Source: an uncultured Aquincola sp. (lineage in GTDB: Bacteria; Pseudomonadota; Gammaproteobacteria; Burkholderiales; Burkholderiaceae). From it: a stretch of 39,542 nucleotides of DNA. This document shows positions 1 to 6,963 of this stretch, piece by piece (the first letter of the stretch is position 1; the number at the start of each line of letters is the position of its first letter). The stretch lies in assembly GCA_937883885.1 (NCBI GenBank), contig CAKZXL010000317.1, positions 1 to 39,542 of the forward strand, given 5' to 3'. The notes under the pieces were generated by a model. The model saw nothing but the letters and a program-made list of their open reading frames with translations, made no database searches and was not told the origin of the DNA. The position numbers were made by a program, and so were the translations under genes.

Positions 1-119
1 GTTGCAGCGTCTGCCGACGCTGCTCAACACCCGGCTCGATGAACTGCTGCCGCATCGCTGGACTGCAGCGAAAGCCTGAACGCCTTCTCGACGTCAAGGT
101 GGGGCGGCTGGACGCTCAC
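1..119 (+). mobile_element. IS66-family element, right end (partial, left copy)
   Basis: This is the terminal 119 bp of an IS66-family insertion sequence reading into the window. It holds the last codons of the transposase and about 40 bp of non-coding end that finishes in GGACGCTCAC. The same 119 bp recurs inverted at 39314-39432 with a single mismatch (T at 100 versus C), which fixes the boundary. The insertion removed the 3' part of the gene that starts at 459. The rest of the element lies outside the window, so a target duplication cannot be checked. Confidence 0.85.
2..79 (+). CDS. IS66 transposase, C-terminal fragment (partial at window edge)
   Basis: These are the last 25 codons of an IS66 transposase (TnpC type), ending NTRLDELLPHRW followed by a short basic tail and TGA. 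The motif RIDELLPHRW-like near the C-terminus is typical of IS66 transposases. The remainder lies left of the window. The longer copy at the right edge (39354-39542) reads identically in this part and supports the call. Confidence 0.8.
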   Translation: MQRLPTLLNTRLDELLPHRWTAAKA

Positions 120-459
120 GCAGCACCCAGGCTCCAGCCAGAAGCGAGGGGCTGTAAGGGTGGGTCGTGCGCTCTTCGGCCGAGAGCTCCGCGAATGACT
201 TCGCGAACTGAGCCATAGCATGCCAAGTCGGGAACGTCAGGAGCTCGGCAACGAGCTCCAGCGCTTTGGCTCGAGGCATCTGCCGCGCGACTGCCTTCAG
301 CAGCAGGCCAGCCTTCGTTTTCGCGCCTTCGACGCATCGGTTGGCAAGGGCACGAGCCTCGTCTGCCTTCCTGGGCGGAGAGACGCCAGCGACGTGGCAA
401 GCGATTTCAAAACGGGAAGGCGGTCGCTCCTGGACCGCAGGGGCGGGGGACTGGTTCAT
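94..459 (-). pseudogene. Small glyoxalase-related-domain protein, 3' end cut by IS66
   Basis: The gene starts at ATG 459 behind GGAG five bases upstream, which is a better start than the ATG at 507. About 113 residues are native. The last codons and the stop at 94 lie inside the IS66 end, so the original C-terminus is lost. The segment ALELVAELLTFPTWHAMAQFA resembles the short alpha-helical domain often found in glyoxalase-related proteins (pattern SQALELVA..-GF..WN.L.A). A related motif sits at the N-terminus of the 509-aa protein at 23917. No function can be assigned. The truncation at the IS boundary is seen directly; the domain call is by motif only. Confidence 0.6.
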
Positions 460-777
460 CGACACTCCATGTCGAGGTCCGAACATCAATCGCACGTGGC
501 GATGCATGGCTCACTCATGCCTGTTCAGACCTCTGGAGGGGTCGACAAAGAGGCGGCTATGACGAGAGCAACTTGCTTCTCGGTGCTGCCTCTGGCTTCT
601 CCGATGTGAGCGGAAGGTGCGCACTGCACGCCCTTGGCACTCTAAGAGAAGTGCGGTTCGGGCGCTTGAAATCCTTGGAGCACAGTCAGGAAGACTGGTC
701 GCAACTGAGTGTTCATGTTCGCCGTAGCCCACCGCGTCGCGACTCGGCGCGGTGGCGACGCGCCCTGGAAAGCCGAA
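460..777. other. Intergenic stretch, no convincing gene
   Basis: About 320 bp lie between the truncated gene and the end of the copper-storage gene. Open frames here lack a plausible ribosome site or recognisable protein features. I see nothing beyond a G+C-rich inverted repeat next to the terminator candidate at 778-797. Confidence 0.5.
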
Positions 778-797
778 CGAGGGCCTCCCGGCCCTCG
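778..797 (-). terminator. Hairpin downstream of the copper-storage gene
   Basis: A perfect 7-bp stem (CGAGGGC/GCCCTCG) with a six-base loop lies 22 bp beyond the stop of the leftward gene at 820. On the minus strand it is followed only by TT and a short TTT, so it is a weak intrinsic terminator for the leftward copper operon rather than a certain one. Confidence 0.45.
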
Positions 798-819
798 CTC
801 CTGACTCAGCAGCTAGGGG

Positions 820-1149
820 TTAGGCCGCCATCCGCCGGCACTCGTCAGCGCACCGGTGGCACGCCTGGGCGCACTGCTGGCAGTGGTCATGCTGGTGCCT
901 GCCACACTCGTCGCCACACGCCTGGCAGACCTGCGCGCACAGCTGGCACAGCTGCTTGGCGAAGTCGCTGCCCCGGGCCATGTAGCCAGCCGCCAAGCGG
1001 CAGATTGCGGCGCAGTCCATGTCCAGCGCGACGCATCGCGCCATCATCTTGACGTCCTGCTCCTGCAGGCAGGCCGCGGCGCAGTGGTCACAGGCGTCAG
1101 CGCAGGCGTTGCACGCCTCGATGCAGGATTGGTTCTCTTGGTGAGCCAT
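820..1149 (-). CDS. Four-helix-bundle copper-storage protein (Csp3-like, cytosolic)
   Basis: This 109-aa protein is a Csp/DUF326-type copper-binding protein. It has no signal peptide, so it should act in the cytosol as a Cu(I) store. It contains 19 cysteines, mostly as CxxC or CxxxC along predicted helices (residues 9-27, 39-50, 68-82, 90-104), plus a short His-rich link (HQHDH, 85-89). Known Csp3 proteins are of this size and bind on the order of 19 Cu(I) through inward-facing Cys. The start at 1149 is chosen because GGAG lies nine bases upstream; a longer frame to 1209 lacks a ribosome site. It is the last gene of the leftward copper arm that begins with copA. Confidence 0.88.
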   Translation of the reverse strand: MAHQENQSCIEACNACADACDHCAAACLQEQDVKMMARCVALDMDCAAICRLAAGYMARGSDFAKQLCQLCAQVCQACGDECGRHQHDHCQQCAQACHRCADECRRMAA

Positions 1150-1239
1150 CTTGAAACTCCTTCGTTCTAGGTTAGACCGCGGACACCAGGTGCATCCGCG
1201 CACGGTCAAGCTCGCCGCAACAGCGGCGTGAACGGAGCG

Positions 1240-1617
1240 TCAGGCTCGAGGTTTGTGCTCGGGAGGAGGCCCCACGAAAGAGGCCGGTAGCAGGTAAGCG
1301 ACCGGCCGGAGGAGCGACGGCAACCCAGTGTTTGGATGAAACTCGGAGTCGCCACAGAGGGTAGGCATCGACGCCAGGTGACACGGTCCGGCGTGTGCAA
1401 GTTGGCCCATCTCGTGGACCTTGGCAGGCTTGGAGACGCTGTGCGTTGGGTGATGTGCGCTTGCTGCAGCCATCGAGGCTTGGTGCGCGCTGGCTGCGCC
1501 CATAGAGGCACACGCAATCTGGCAAGCCACCGTGGCGCTCGCCACCGGCAGGAAGGTCGCCAGGACCAAGCCCAGCACGAAGCGCTGGACGCGGGAGCGT
1601 GCGAACCACCGGAACAC
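1240..1617 (-). CDS. Small secreted protein of the copper operon
   Basis: This 125-aa protein starts at GTG 1617, 18 bp after the DUF305 gene. Residues 1-28 form a clear signal peptide (basic start, hydrophobic core, ending PVASA). The mature part has Cys, His and Met residues (ACQIACASM, several HH/HQ, CHLASMPTLC), suggesting a periplasmic metal-responsive protein similar in layout to CopL/DUF2946-type small proteins. I cannot place it in a named family with certainty. The start rests on the signal peptide, since no strong ribosome site is visible. It probably depends on translational coupling with the upstream gene. Confidence 0.6.
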   Translation of the reverse strand: MFRWFARSRVQRFVLGLVLATFLPVASATVACQIACASMGAASAHQASMAAASAHHPTHSVSKPAKVHEMGQLAHAGPCHLASMPTLCGDSEFHPNTGLPSLLRPVAYLLPASFVGPPPEHKPRA

Positions 1618-1635
1618 AACGAACAGCCCGAACGG

Positions 1636-1995
1636 TTACTTGTGCTTGGCCAACCACTTGTCCAGTTGGTCGATTTCCTTTTGCTGGTCCTTCATCATCT
1701 TCTGGGCCATCGCCTTGAGCTCCGGCGACTTTCCGTGCTGCACCTCGACCTTGGCCATGTCCACCGCCTGCTGGTGGTGCATGCGCATCATCATGGCGAA
1801 GTCCTTGTCGGTGTCGCCGGTGGGCTGCATTCCTTGCATCTTCTGCATGCCGGCCATCATGGACTCGTGCATCTGCTGCGAGCCGTGAGCCATGTTGCCC
1901 GCAGACGCCGATGCCGACCCGGCCGACTGCGCGAAAGCAGCCCCTGAGCAGGTGAGGGCACAGGCAAGGAGGAGAGGTGAAAGTGGTTTTTTCAT
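1636..1995 (-). CDS. DUF305 family periplasmic copper-tolerance protein
   Basis: This 119-aa protein has a signal peptide (residues 1-22, cleavage after AFA) and a DUF305 core. The core shows MHHQQAVDMA (72-81) and SPELKAMAQKMMKDQQKEI (90-108), the paired HH...AVxMA helices of the family. DUF305 proteins such as cyanobacterial CopM bind copper outside the cytoplasm. The mature N-terminus is Met- and His-rich (HGSQQMHESMMAGMQKMQGM), fitting Cu(I)/Ag(I) binding. ATG 1995 is preferred over an upstream ATG because GGAG sits at a suitable distance and the signal peptide begins there. It lies 100 bp after the end of copA and is likely co-transcribed. Confidence 0.85.
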   Translation of the reverse strand: MKKPLSPLLLACALTCSGAAFAQSAGSASASAGNMAHGSQQMHESMMAGMQKMQGMQPTGDTDKDFAMMMRMHHQQAVDMAKVEVQHGKSPELKAMAQKMMKDQQKEIDQLDKWLAKHK

Positions 1996-2095
1996 GGCGG
2001 AGACTCCGGCGGTAGCTGACCCTCCACACTGGGGCAATCCGCGTTCCTCGGCACCCCTGCGGGTAGAACTCCGCGCGGCCTAAGCCGCGCAATCG

Positions 2096-4426
2096 TCACT
2101 CAACCTTCACTGTCCGCAGTCTGAGGGCGTTGCCTATGACGCTGACCGACGAGAGCGCCATCGCCGCGGCAGCGACCACCGGCGACAACAGCAGCCCGAA
2201 GAAGGGGTAGAGCACGCCTGCTGCAAGCGGGATGCCGGCGACGTTGTAGGCGAAGCTCAGAAAGAGGTTCTGGCGGATGTTGCGCATCGTCGCGTTGGAG
2301 AGGGTGCGCGCCCGAACGATGCCCATCAGGTCTCCCTTGAGCAGCGTGATGCCTGCGCTCTCCATCGCGACGTCGGTGCCGGTGCCCATCGCGACCCCGA
2401 CCGTGGCCTGGGCAAGTGCTGGCGCATCGTTGACGCCATCACCGGCCATCGCAACCACTCGGCCCTCGCTCTGAAGGCGCTTGACAACCGCTGCCTTGTC
2501 TTCAGGAAGCACGTCAGCCACAACGTCGTCGATGCCAAGCTGGTGGCCCACCGCCTCTGCAGTCGTCTTGCCGTCGCCAGTGAGCATCACCACCCGCACG
2601 CCAGCGGCCTTGAGCCCTTGCAGGGCCTGCGGCGTCGTTGCCTTGATGGGGTCGGCAATCGCAGCGAACCCGGCAAGCCTGCCGCCAACACCCACGAAGA
2701 TGACCGTGGCGGCCTTCTGCCGCTGCTCATCGGCGTACTTTTCCAGCCCAGACGTGTCGATGGCGTGCTCTGCCAGGAACTTCGCGCTGCCCGACACGAT
2801 GGCTAGGCCATCCACTGTTCCGACCACGCCCTTGCCTACGGGGGAGTCGAAGTCCGTGACCGGAGACAGAGCCAGCTTGCGCTCCTGCGCATCCATGACG
2901 ATGGCCATGGCCAGCGGATGCTCGCTTGCACGCTCGACGCTGGCCAGCTTCTGCAGCACGTCATCTGCCGAGAACCCCGAAGCAGGTTCGATGTGCACGA
3001 CCTTCGGTCGTCCTTCGGTCAGCGTACCGGTCTTGTCGACCACGAGCGTGTCGACCTTCTCCATCTTCTCGAGCGCTTCGGCATCGCGGATGAGCACACC
3101 GTGTTGGGCACCCTTGCCGACACCCACCATGATGGACATCGGCGTGGCCAGACCCAGCGCACAAGGACAGGCGATGATGAGCACGGCCACCGCAGTGACC
3201 AACGCGTAGCTGAAGGCTGGCGACGGACCCCACACCAGCCAGGCGACGAAGGTCAGCGCCGCTACCAAGATGACAACTGGGACGAACCAACCCGCGACTT
3301 GGTCAGCCATCCGCTGGATGGGCGCACGGCTGCGCTGAGCGGCAGCCACCATGTGCACGATTTGAGAGAGCAGGGTGTCTGCGCCGACCTTTTCTGCGCG
3401 CATGACGAAGCCGCCCGTCTGGTTCAGCGTGCCGGCCGTGACCTTGGACCCGACCGCCTTCGCGACCGGGATGGGCTCGCCCGTCACCATCGACTCGTCG
3501 ACGTTGCCCTTGCCCTCCGTGAGTTCACCGTCGACGGGTACTTTTTCGCCTGGGCGGACCCGCAAGAGGTCGCCGACCTGGATGGCGTCAACCTGGACCG
3601 TCTCGTCGTTGCCCTGGGCGTCGACCTTGACGGCCGTCTTCGGCGCCAGTCCCAGCAGTGCCTTGATGGCGCCCGAGGTCTTCTCGCGAGCGCGGAGTTC
3701 CAGAACCTGGCCGAGCAGAACCAGCACTGTGATGACGGCTGCAGCCTCGAAGTAGATGGCCACGGCCCCGCCTTCCAGGCGCAGATTGGCTGGGAACAGT
3801 TGCGGCGCCACGGTGCCCACGATGCTGTAGAGCCAGGCCGCGCCCGTTCCCAGCGCTATGAGCGAGAACATGTTCAGGCTGCGGTTCTTTACCGACGCGA
3901 CCGCGCGGACGAAGAACGGCCAGCCGGCCCACAAGACGACCGGTGTGCCGAGCAGCAACTGGACCCAGTTCGACGTCTGCTGCGCGATGAGGTGGTGGAT
4001 GTTGAAGAGGTGCCCGCCCATCTCGAGCGCGAACACCGGCAGCGTGAGGGCCAAGCCAATCCAGAACCGCCGGGTCATGTCGCGAAGTTCTGGACTCTCG
4101 CCTTGCTCCGCTGTCGCCAGGACCGGCTCAAGCGCCATGCCGCAGATGGGGCAGCTGCCCGGGCCCATCTGACGCACTTGGGGGTGCATCGGGCAGGTGT
4201 ACTCGACCTGGCTCTGGTCGCCCTCAGACGGTGCCTTTGCCGTCGCCGGGGCGTGCCCATGGTGGCTATGGTCGTGATGCGCGTGCCCCCAATGGTCGGC
4301 CGCCCCAGGGTGGCGATGCTCGTGACCGGCCATGACCGTGCCATCCGGCATCACATGGCTGCCCACGGGCGTTTTGCCGTGCTCGTGGCTCGAATGGTCG
4401 TGATGCTGATGGGAGGAAGTTGGCAT
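2096..4426 (-). CDS. copA: Cu(I)-exporting P1B-type ATPase
   Basis: This 776-aa inner-membrane ATPase should pump Cu(I)/Ag(I) out of the cytosol. Instead of HMA domains it has a His-rich N-terminus (residues 6-59) and one heavy-metal-binding domain with YTCPMHP and [10 protein letters not shown] (76-101). Then come the transmembrane CPC motif (420-422), the actuator TGEP (315-318), the phosphorylation site DKTGTLT (464-470), a downstream [12 protein letters not shown] in the hinge, and MALSS in the last helix. This combination is the Cu-type P1B group. AGGAG precedes ATG 4426. Expression should come from the CueR-type promoter at 4450-4480. DUF305, the small secreted protein and the copper store follow in the same direction. 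Confidence 0.95.
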   Translation of the reverse strand: MPTSSHQHHDHSSHEHGKTPVGSHVMPDGTVMAGHEHRHPGAADHWGHAHHDHSHHGHAPATAKAPSEGDQSQVEYTCPMHPQVRQMGPGSCPICGMALEPVLATAEQGESPELRDMTRRFWIGLALTLPVFALEMGGHLFNIHHLIAQQTSNWVQLLLGTPVVLWAGWPFFVRAVASVKNRSLNMFSLIALGTGAAWLYSIVGTVAPQLFPANLRLEGGAVAIYFEAAAVITVLVLLGQVLELRAREKTSGAIKALLGLAPKTAVKVDAQGNDETVQVDAIQVGDLLRVRPGEKVPVDGELTEGKGNVDESMVTGEPIPVAKAVGSKVTAGTLNQTGGFVMRAEKVGADTLLSQIVHMVAAAQRSRAPIQRMADQVAGWFVPVVILVAALTFVAWLVWGPSPAFSYALVTAVAVLIIACPCALGLATPMSIMVGVGKGAQHGVLIRDAEALEKMEKVDTLVVDKTGTLTEGRPKVVHIEPASGFSADDVLQKLASVERASEHPLAMAIVMDAQERKLALSPVTDFDSPVGKGVVGTVDGLAIVSGSAKFLAEHAIDTSGLEKYADEQRQKAATVIFVGVGGRLAGFAAIADPIKATTPQALQGLKAAGVRVVMLTGDGKTTAEAVGHQLGIDDVVADVLPEDKAAVVKRLQSEGRVVAMAGDGVNDAPALAQATVGVAMGTGTDVAMESAGITLLKGDLMGIVRARTLSNATMRNIRQNLFLSFAYNVAGIPLAAGVLYPFFGLLLSPVVAAAAMALSSVSVIGNALRLRTVKVE

Positions 4427-4449
4427 GGCGTTCTCCTGTTCTTGTTCGT

Positions 4450-4482
4450 AGTTTCAACCTTGACCTTGTCGGAAGGTCAAGG
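4450..4482 (-). promoter_or_regulatory. CueR-type promoter/operator of copA
   Basis: On the minus strand TTGACC (4475-4480) and GAAACT (4450-4455) are separated by exactly 19 bp, the over-long spacer typical of MerR-activated promoters. Within it is a perfect palindrome: CCTTGACCTT (4458-4467), five-base centre, AAGGTCAAGG (4473-4482). The sequence resembles CueR/CopR boxes (ACCTT...AAGGT). It sits 24 bp upstream of the copA start. The regulator cueR is encoded nearby at 5468. Confidence 0.85.
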
Positions 4483-4504
4483 GGTGCCATGCATCTTCAA
4501 GTGG

Positions 4505-4783
4505 TCATCTGAACGCAGCCACCGAAATCCAGATGCCGAGCCCCGCCAGCAAGAGCCAGCAACCCCAGAACAGGAACCGCTCCCACCACAGGGGTGAACT
4601 CTCCCGGCTCTCAAGTCTGAACTTCAGTGTCATGCCGACACCATGGACGAGCGCGCCGCCGACAAGCAGCGGCAAGCCGTACGCCCGCAGCCACTGCGGC
4701 AGAACCAGAGCCATTCCGGCGCCAAGAACGACGGCACCCAGCCCGGACGCCAGTTCTGCCGACTTGGCAGGTCCTGCGTTCAT
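4505..4783 (-). CDS. Small inner-membrane protein of the copper cluster
   Basis: This 92-aa protein has about three hydrophobic segments (roughly residues 11-30, 36-52 and 71-88) and a short charged stretch FRLESRESS between them. Its ATG overlaps the stop of the DUF2933 gene by four bases (ATGA at 4780-4783), so the two are translationally coupled. I recognise no named domain. The position between copZ and copA suggests a membrane role in copper handling, but that is inference. Confidence 0.65.
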   Translation of the reverse strand: MNAGPAKSAELASGLGAVVLGAGMALVLPQWLRAYGLPLLVGGALVHGVGMTLKFRLESRESSPLWWERFLFWGCWLLLAGLGIWISVAAFR

Positions 4784-5022
4784 TCGTCGAGCGGGGCGTT
4801 GCCCCGGGGCGCAGCCTCTTTGGGTGCAGCGTGACCATGGGCGCCATGGTGCCCGTGAAAGAGGTGCATCAGCGGGCAGGCAAGCAGGAGGAGATACGGA
4901 ACTGCTTGAGCGAAGTGCGTCAGATGCTCCGTGAGCAAGTAATAGATGCCTACGGCGCCTGCGATGAGCATGAAGACGCCCAGCGGCGAACGCCAGCGAG
5001 AAGGTGCGGTCTGTTCGTTCAT
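4780..5022 (-). CDS. DUF2933 family small membrane protein
   Basis: This 80-aa protein has two hydrophobic helices (about 14-30 and 38-56), followed by the His-rich segment CPLMHLFHGHHGAHGHAA. That layout (GVFMLIAGAVGIYYLLTEH, then CPLMHLFMHHGHG-like) is the DUF2933 family, which occurs in copper and silver resistance loci. The C-terminal His/Met cluster is a plausible metal site. It sits 63 bp after copZ and overlaps the next gene by four bases, so copZ, DUF2933 and the 92-aa protein form one unit. Confidence 0.8.
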   Translation of the reverse strand: MNEQTAPSRWRSPLGVFMLIAGAVGIYYLLTEHLTHFAQAVPYLLLLACPLMHLFHGHHGAHGHAAPKEAAPRGNAPLDE

Positions 5023-5085
5023 GGTCTGCCCCGGCTCCTTTGTCCCTAGCGTCGCAGGAACGGGAGCAGGGCAGCTTGACGTGAA

Positions 5086-5343
5086 TCAACCGCAGCAGCC
5101 GCAGCAGCCACTCTTCTTGGTCTGGCCCGGCGCAACCTCTGTCGGCGCAACGACGGGGGTGTAGCCGGCCTCGCTGATGGCTTGTGCCACCGCGCAGGCG
5201 TCAGCATCTGCCGGCTCGACTCCCACCAAGTGCTGGGCAAGGTCAATCTGCACCTTCGCTCCTGCATCCACAGCCTGGACAGCCTTGGTGATGGTGCTTG
5301 CGCAGTGGCCGCAGGTCATGTCCTCAACTCGATAGGTCAGCAT
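5086..5343 (-). CDS. copZ: Copper chaperone, HMA domain
   Basis: This 85-aa cytosolic protein is a single heavy-metal-associated domain. The metal-binding loop MTCGHCAST places the Cys pair at 11 and 14. It ends with an unusual Cys-rich tail (GCCGCCG, residues 79-85) that could hold extra metal. CopZ-type chaperones hand Cu(I) to Cu ATPases and to CueR. AGGAG lies upstream of ATG 5343, so the longer frame starting at 5379 is rejected. It is divergent from cueR and starts the short leftward unit with the DUF2933 gene and the 92-aa membrane protein. Confidence 0.93.
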   Translation of the reverse strand: MLTYRVEDMTCGHCASTITKAVQAVDAGAKVQIDLAQHLVGVEPADADACAVAQAISEAGYTPVVAPTEVAPGQTKKSGCCGCCG

Positions 5344-5371
5344 CGTGAGCTCCTTTTGCTTCAGTGCCTCC

Positions 5372-5402
5372 AGTCTCAACCTTGACGCTGTAGGAAGGTC
5401 AA
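5372..5402 (-). promoter_or_regulatory. CueR-type promoter of copZ
   Basis: On the minus strand TTGACC (5397-5402) and GAGACT (5372-5377) flank a 19-bp spacer, the same geometry as the copA promoter. The spacer carries the AAGGT half of the CueR box (as ACCTT on the plus strand near 5379). Its -35 element lies five bases from that of the divergent cueR promoter, so CueR bound at one site should affect the other. Confidence 0.8.
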
Positions 5403-5406
5403 GGGC

Positions 5407-5437
5407 TTGACCTTCCTACGAGGGCAAGGTTTAGAGT
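5407..5437 (+). promoter_or_regulatory. cueR: CueR-type promoter of cueR (autoregulation)
   Basis: TTGACC (5407-5412) and TAGAGT (5432-5437) are separated by 19 bp. The spacer contains TTCC...GAGGGCAAGG, an imperfect MerR-type dyad. The site is back-to-back with the copZ promoter. It implies that cueR controls its own transcription together with copZ. Confidence 0.78.
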
Positions 5438-5467
5438 TGCACATGTCCCAGCCCCAAAGAGTCTCCC

Positions 5468-5935
5468 ATGCTCAACATCGGACAAGCAGCGGCCGCCTCG
5501 GGCGTGTCGGCCAAGATGATTCGCCACTACGAGGACGTCGGCATGCTTCCGGCGGCCAAGCGCACCGAGTCGGGATACCGCCAGTACGGTGATGCCGACG
5601 TTCAGACGCTTCGCTTCATCCGGCACTCCCGCGACCTCGGCTTCTCGCTGACCGAAATCGCCGAGCTGCTCAGCCTGTGGCAGAACCGGCGCCGGTCAAG
5701 CCGTCAGGTCCGAGAGCTCGCACAGGCCCACATCAAGGAACTGGATGAGAAGCTCAAGGAGTTGCAGGCGATGAAGGCGACCCTTGAGCATCTGGTGCAT
5801 TGTTGTCTCGGCGACGACCGGCCGGACTGCCCCATCATCGAATCGCTGGCCGACGACGCACCCCCGGCCAGCCTTCGTCATGGCAAGGCAGACGGTTTGC
5901 GTCCCGGACGGCGGAGCTCTAAAGCAGTCAGCTGA
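5468..5935 (+). CDS. cueR: MerR-family Cu(I)-responsive activator
   Basis: This 155-aa regulator has the MerR winged HTH (MLNIGQAAAASGVSAKMIRHYEDVG at the start, residues 1-25, then the GYRQY wing at 36-40), a dimerisation helix (about 80-112), and the CueR metal loop with Cys 113 and Cys 121 (HCCLGDDRPDCPII), the eight-residue spacing of E. coli C112/C120. Serines at 77-78, where divalent-metal sensors have Cys, agree with monovalent copper sensing. It probably activates the four 19-bp-spacer promoters at 4450, 5372, 5407 and 6015. The C-terminal 25 residues after the metal loop are basic and not conserved. Confidence 0.93.
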   Translation: MLNIGQAAAASGVSAKMIRHYEDVGMLPAAKRTESGYRQYGDADVQTLRFIRHSRDLGFSLTEIAELLSLWQNRRRSSRQVRELAQAHIKELDEKLKELQAMKATLEHLVHCCLGDDRPDCPIIESLADDAPPASLRHGKADGLRPGRRSSKAVS

Positions 5936-6014
5936 GCTGTGCACACCTGCACAAAAGGCCCGCCGCGACCGGGGAACCCGCGCCGGGCAGACAGCATCAA
6001 ACCGGCCCGAGCAC

Positions 6015-6045
6015 TTGACCTTGCCACGGGGGCAAGGTTTACGAT
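6015..6045 (+). promoter_or_regulatory. CueR-type promoter of the rightward cus-type run
   Basis: TTGACC (6015-6020) and TACGAT (6040-6045) have a 19-bp spacer. Between them is a perfect dyad ACCTTGCC (6018-6025), five-base centre, GGCAAGGT (6031-6038), the best CueR box in the window. It lies 55 bp ahead of the GTG at 6100 and could drive the co-directional genes up to cusA at 18042, as no strong terminator is seen between them. Confidence 0.87.
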
Positions 6046-6099
6046 GGCTAAATTGCTCCTCTAGACCTAGGCATAAGCCCCTCTGGTAATCTTTTCCCT

Positions 6100-6528
6100 G
6101 TGAAGCTGTTGCGCATCTGGTTCGTGGTCCTGCTGGCCGTGTTGCTGCCCATCCGTGGCGCAATGGCGGCGACCATGCCGTGCGCGCCAACTAGCGCAGC
6201 CGCTCAGGTGGGGATGTACGTCGAGGCGGCCGACGCTGACCACGGCGACGCCCATCCGCACCATTCCGACCACGCAGCCCAGATGGCCGCAGTCGATGCT
6301 TCGGACCATTCCGCTCACGACCACGGGAGCCAGTCCAGCTCGGACCACGACCACAAGTCGCAGAAGTGCAACATGTGCTCGGCTTCCTGCTCAGTCCCTC
6401 CCATGCCGAGCGCGTCTGCCGGCATCAGCGAACCGATGGTGTTGACCGACGCCTCGTTTCCTTCCCTCGCCGCTCCTGCCCCGAGCTTCCTCTCGGACGG
6501 CCAGGAGCGCCCACCCCGAACCATCTGA
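6100..6528 (+). CDS. Secreted His/Cys-rich protein (CopL/DUF2946-like)
   Basis: This 142-aa protein begins at GTG 6100 and has a signal peptide (1-23, ending GAMA). The mature part is rich in His and Asp (HGDAHPHHSDHA, HSAHDHGSQ, DHDHKSQ). It carries a compact KCNMCSASCS motif around residues 89-98, like the Cys motif of DUF2946/CopL-type proteins found next to copper oxidases. It should be a periplasmic copper binder. It is the first gene after the CueR box at 6015. The ribosome site before the GTG is poor, so the start is set mainly by the signal peptide. Confidence 0.7.
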   Translation: MKLLRIWFVVLLAVLLPIRGAMAATMPCAPTSAAAQVGMYVEAADADHGDAHPHHSDHAAQMAAVDASDHSAHDHGSQSSSDHDHKSQKCNMCSASCSVPPMPSASAGISEPMVLTDASFPSLAAPAPSFLSDGQERPPRTI

Positions 6529-6642
6529 CCCAACAAGGCCTCCGCGGGAGGTCTGACGGGGCTCGTCCGTCCGCTTGCCGGCCGGCGCGAGCGTCTCCTG
6601 GCTGTGGCACCGCCGAGCCGACGACTCACATGGTTTCGAACA

Positions 6643-6963
6643 ATGAAGAACACCTTTTCCGCGCTGGCGCTGTGCGTCCCGCTAGCCGCGCTCGCCCAGG
6701 CGCCTACGCCCGCAGCAGCAGCCTCCAGTGCCTCGGCTTCGGCGCTGCGCTATCAATCCGCCTTCGCTGACTACAAGCCGTGGCAAGACATCAAGCCGGG
6801 TGACTGGCGTCAGCTGAACGACAACGTCGCGCCGAAGGACGGCAAGGGCGGCGGGCACGCCGGCCATGGTGCTGCACCTGCGCCGGCTGCTCCAGCGGCG
6901 AAGGCCCCGGCTCCCGCCGCCAGCGGCCACCAGGGGCATCAAATGCACGGAGGCCAGAAATGA
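6643..6963 (+). CDS. Secreted small protein preceding the TolC gene
   Basis: This 106-aa protein has a signal peptide (1-18, ending ALAQ after a KN start), an Ala/Pro-rich linker, and a short conserved-looking core (YQSAFADYKPWQDIKPGDWRQLND, described here in two parts: YQSAFADYKPW and GDWRQLND). It ends in a His/Gly tail (HQGHQMHGG). Proteins with this Y-x-SAF...W..LND pattern occur upstream of copper efflux OMF genes, but the function is unknown. ATG 6643 is preferred to the upstream ATG at 6604 because it begins the signal peptide. Its stop overlaps the start of the next gene (6960-6963). Confidence 0.65.
   Translation: MKNTFSALALCVPLAALAQAPTPAAAASSASASALRYQSAFADYKPWQDIKPGDWRQLNDNVAPKDGKGGGHAGHGAAPAPAAPAAKAPAPAASGHQGHQMHGGQK

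Noticed and set aside
2918..4597. Long rightward open frame opposite copA
   Set aside because: It is the reverse-strand shadow of a well-defined P-type ATPase; its composition is odd (His, Arg, Gln, Asp-rich) and it has no ribosome site.
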